Source of the DNA: an uncultured Bacillota bacterium
GTDB taxonomy: Bacteria > Bacillota > Dehalobacteriia > UBA4068
Reading direction: 5' to 3'
DNA length: 6,731 nucleotides
NCBI GenBank assembly: GCA_934427095.1
Contig: CAKRYM010000083.1
Span: 1 to 6,731 of the forward strand
Shown: positions 5,465-6,731 of the stretch, one piece after another
Layout: the number at the start of each line of letters is the position of its first letter
Numbering within the stretch: the first letter of the stretch is position 1
Translations under genes and position numbers: made by a program
Notes under the pieces: generated by a model
What the model was told of the DNA's origin: nothing
Database searches by the model: none
What the model saw: the letters and a program-made list of their open reading frames with translations, nothing else

Positions 5465-5956
5465 ATGGCAAACACGCCTCCTAGCTACGGCTTGAAAACG
5501 ATGTACAATCTTACGGCGTCCATTGGGACTGCTTATGCGCCCGGTGCAAGCGAAGGGCCTGGCACCTGGACTTATTCCGTATTGGGTGCAGGTATCGAAA
5601 ACCTGTCTGAAGCTTTGAATGAGGTTGTTAATCAATATCAATTTTTGTCTGATGGTGGCTATGCGCGCAATCATGTTACCGGCATGGCCCCGGCTGTAAC
5701 TTTCACCGGGCGCCGTGTTATGGGAGATGCAGCGCAAAACTATATTTTCAGCCAGAAATATGCACTAGACGTTAATCGGCAATCTTCGTTCACGCTCTCT
5801 TATATTGACGCAGAGGGCGCAACTACCACAATCACGGTTGATTGTACGATCTGCAATATTCAGGAATGGAGCGGGGCAACCACCGAAGATAGCGCAATCT
5901 CTTTTGAGGTGCGTTTCGACGGCAAGCCCGAAGTGAAGAACACGCCGCAAGGTTAA
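5465..5956 (+). CDS. Major tail protein (tail tube subunit)
   Basis: A 163-residue protein starting MANTPPSYGLKTMYNLTASI; the ribosome binding site AGGGAG (5451-5456) overlaps the end of the upstream gene, 8 bases before ATG. It is beta-rich with alternating Thr/Ser/Val. An N-terminal arm leads to VLGAGIENLSEALNEVVNQYQFLSDGG, then RNHVTGMAPAVTFTGRRVMGD, QSSFTLSYIDAEGATTTITVDCTI and a closing SFEVRFDGKPEVKNTPQG strand. This layout, a tube sandwich with one helix and a C-terminal strand/turn, fits the tail tube proteins of Listeria/Streptococcus-type siphophages, sometimes annotated simply as capsid or major tail protein. Its position between tail completion and the tail chaperone genes strongly supports the role. 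No extra C-terminal Ig domain is present. A long hairpin follows. Confidence 0.84.
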   Translation: MANTPPSYGLKTMYNLTASIGTAYAPGASEGPGTWTYSVLGAGIENLSEALNEVVNQYQFLSDGGYARNHVTGMAPAVTFTGRRVMGDAAQNYIFSQKYALDVNRQSSFTLSYIDAEGATTTITVDCTICNIQEWSGATTEDSAISFEVRFDGKPEVKNTPQG

Positions 5957-5958
5957 TC

Positions 5959-6009
5959 ATCGAAGATAGCAAGGGAGGGAAATTCTCTCCCTTGTTTATC
6001 TGAAACGAT
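5959..6009 (+). terminator. Long hairpin after the tail tube gene, possible attenuating terminator
   Basis: CAAGGGAGGG (5970-5979) pairs with CTCTCCCTTG (5985-5994), with one G-T wobble, around the loop AAATT. The stem extends outward as AGATA (5964-5968) with TATCT (5997-6001), and as ATCG (5959-5962) with CGAT (6006-6009). The sequence after the inner stem is TTTATC, a poor T tract, so it probably acts as a partial terminator or an mRNA-stabilising 3' structure. Either would keep tube protein levels above those of the chaperone genes. Confidence 0.6.
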
Positions 6010-6031
6010 AAGAAGAAGGAGGAAAAGGGAA

Positions 6032-6415
6032 ATGTATACGTTCAAGCAGACAGAAAATATTTTCACGGATCAAATTGTTTTAGAAAAGGCAGATGGGCAA
6101 AAAGAGGTTATTGATATTTCTATCCCTCTGACACAAGAGTTAGTGAAGAAATATCGGCAAATCCAGATCAAACTAGCAGAAGCAGAAAAGCTCACTGATG
6201 GATTGAAAAAAGCTGAAATTGTTGGCGAGTTAGTATGGGAATTGTTGATCCTGCTTTTTGGAGAAGAGAACGCCAAGAAAATTTTAGTCTTTTTCGGCAG
6301 TGATATTTCTTCTGCGCTAATGCAGATTTTTCCTTACATCCAGCAAGAATTAGCGCCTAAACTTGCCGCCGTTGTTAAGGAGCGTAAAAAGGTGCTAGGA
6401 AAATGGATGCGGTAG
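6032..6415 (+). CDS. Tail assembly chaperone
   Basis: A 127-residue protein after a strong ribosome binding site (AAGGAGG at 6016-6022, 9 bases before ATG). It opens with two beta strands (MYTFKQTENIFTDQIVLEKA, EVIDISIPLT), followed by helices rich in Lys/Glu (LVKKYRQIQIKLAEAEKL), a leucine-rich helix (LVWELLILLFGEENAKKIL) and a basic C-terminus (VVKERKKVLGKWMR). Small helical proteins between the tail tube gene and a Gp15 gene are tail assembly chaperones, which bind the tape measure protein before tube polymerisation. The sequence itself is only moderately diagnostic; position carries much of the weight. The end overlaps the next gene by 13 bases. In many phages this pair is joined by programmed frameshifting, but I see no canonical slippery site here. 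Confidence 0.75.
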   Translation: MYTFKQTENIFTDQIVLEKADGQKEVIDISIPLTQELVKKYRQIQIKLAEAEKLTDGLKKAEIVGELVWELLILLFGEENAKKILVFFGSDISSALMQIFPYIQQELAPKLAAVVKERKKVLGKWMR

Positions 6416-6731
6416 ACAATCGTTGTCTATATGCACGGTTGCCAGATTCTTTGCAAATTGGGCGAGGAAAATACAAAATTGATGTATCTTTTCGAGCGGC
6501 CCTAAAAGTGCAGGATGTTTTGACAGATATATTATTGAGCGACTCAGAAAAGGCTAGACTCTGTGCTACTATATTAGTACGGCCTAGATTTTTAGGGAAA
6601 ATAATGCCTTATAAAAATTGTGTCGCTCTATTGGAAGCATATTTTGAGAAGATAATTCCTGGACTCCGAAGCGGAAAGAAAAAAGAAACACAAAAGATCA
6701 TGGATTTCCGGCAAGACGCGCAGTATATTTA
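6403..6731 (+). CDS. Bacteriophage Gp15 family protein, 3' truncated
   Basis: ATG 6403 lies inside the end of the chaperone gene, 8 bases after AAAAAGGTG (6386-6394). 109 complete codons are visible and the frame is open to the window end. The N-terminus MDAVDNRCLYARLPDSLQIG leads to YKIDVSFRAALKVQDVL, the typical Gp15 opening: a short strand, then a helix of the DFR-x-x-L type. The part near the window edge, KKKETQKIMDFRQDAQYI, matches the Gp15 C-terminal motif in which a basic Lys run precedes a D-F-x-x-D-A-x-Y-I stretch. Gp15 acts with the chaperone in tail assembly; its detailed function is not settled. Codons are AT-richer (ATA, TTA) than in the capsid genes. A tape measure gene would be expected soon after. 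Confidence 0.82.
   Translation, partial: MDAVDNRCLYARLPDSLQIGRGKYKIDVSFRAALKVQDVLTDILLSDSEKARLCATILVRPRFLGKIMPYKNCVALLEAYFEKIIPGLRSGKKKETQKIMDFRQDAQYI

Overview
This window is a piece of the late (structural) operon of a tailed phage or prophage of the siphovirus type (HK97-fold capsid, long tail), probably from a Gram-positive-type host such as Firmicutes/Bacillota. All genes lie on the + strand. They are packed tightly with short overlaps, and most carry a purine-rich AGGAGG-type ribosome binding site. The protein families (minor capsid protein 2, GP20-type scaffold, the Minor_capsid_1/2/3-like neck genes, Gp15) are those seen in phages of Listeria, Streptococcus, Clostridia and gut Firmicutes. 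I cannot assign a genus from sequence alone, and nothing (integrase, att site) shows whether this is an integrated prophage or a free phage.

Layout. (1) 2-1201: 3' part of a minor capsid protein (portal-associated, MuF-like) that continues off the left edge. It carries a long charged helical linker and an unusual histidine-rich C-terminal domain. (2) 1194-1409: a small translationally coupled gene, ended by a clear terminator. (3) 1470-2076: two overlapping small genes, a 51-residue Cys/His zinc-knuckle-like protein and a 152-residue protein whose first half matches the ferroxidase residue spacing of Dps/ferritin-like proteins. They are closed by a second strong terminator. (4) 2077-2222: the longest non-coding gap (146 bases), holding that terminator and a short structured leader with a 9-base direct repeat. 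(5) 2223-3935: scaffold and major capsid protein, the latter with an extra C-terminal Ig-like domain. (6) 3950-5460: four neck genes in the order adaptor, head closure, neck, tail completion. (7) 5465-5956: tail tube protein, followed by a long hairpin. (8) 6032 to the right edge: tail assembly chaperone and a Gp15-family protein cut by the window end. A tape measure gene would be expected next.

How the parts work together. The scaffold and major capsid protein build the procapsid around the portal and minor capsid protein. The adaptor/closure/neck/completion proteins seal the packaged head and join it to a tail made of the tube protein, whose assembly is assisted by the chaperone and Gp15 genes. 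The part that is not routine is 850-2140: the variable-looking C-terminal domain of the minor capsid protein with a coupled small partner (possible virion-delivered effector and immunity pair), and the terminator-flanked Zn-knuckle/Dps-like cassette inserted between the portal region and the scaffold. Functions in that part are inference and are marked so.
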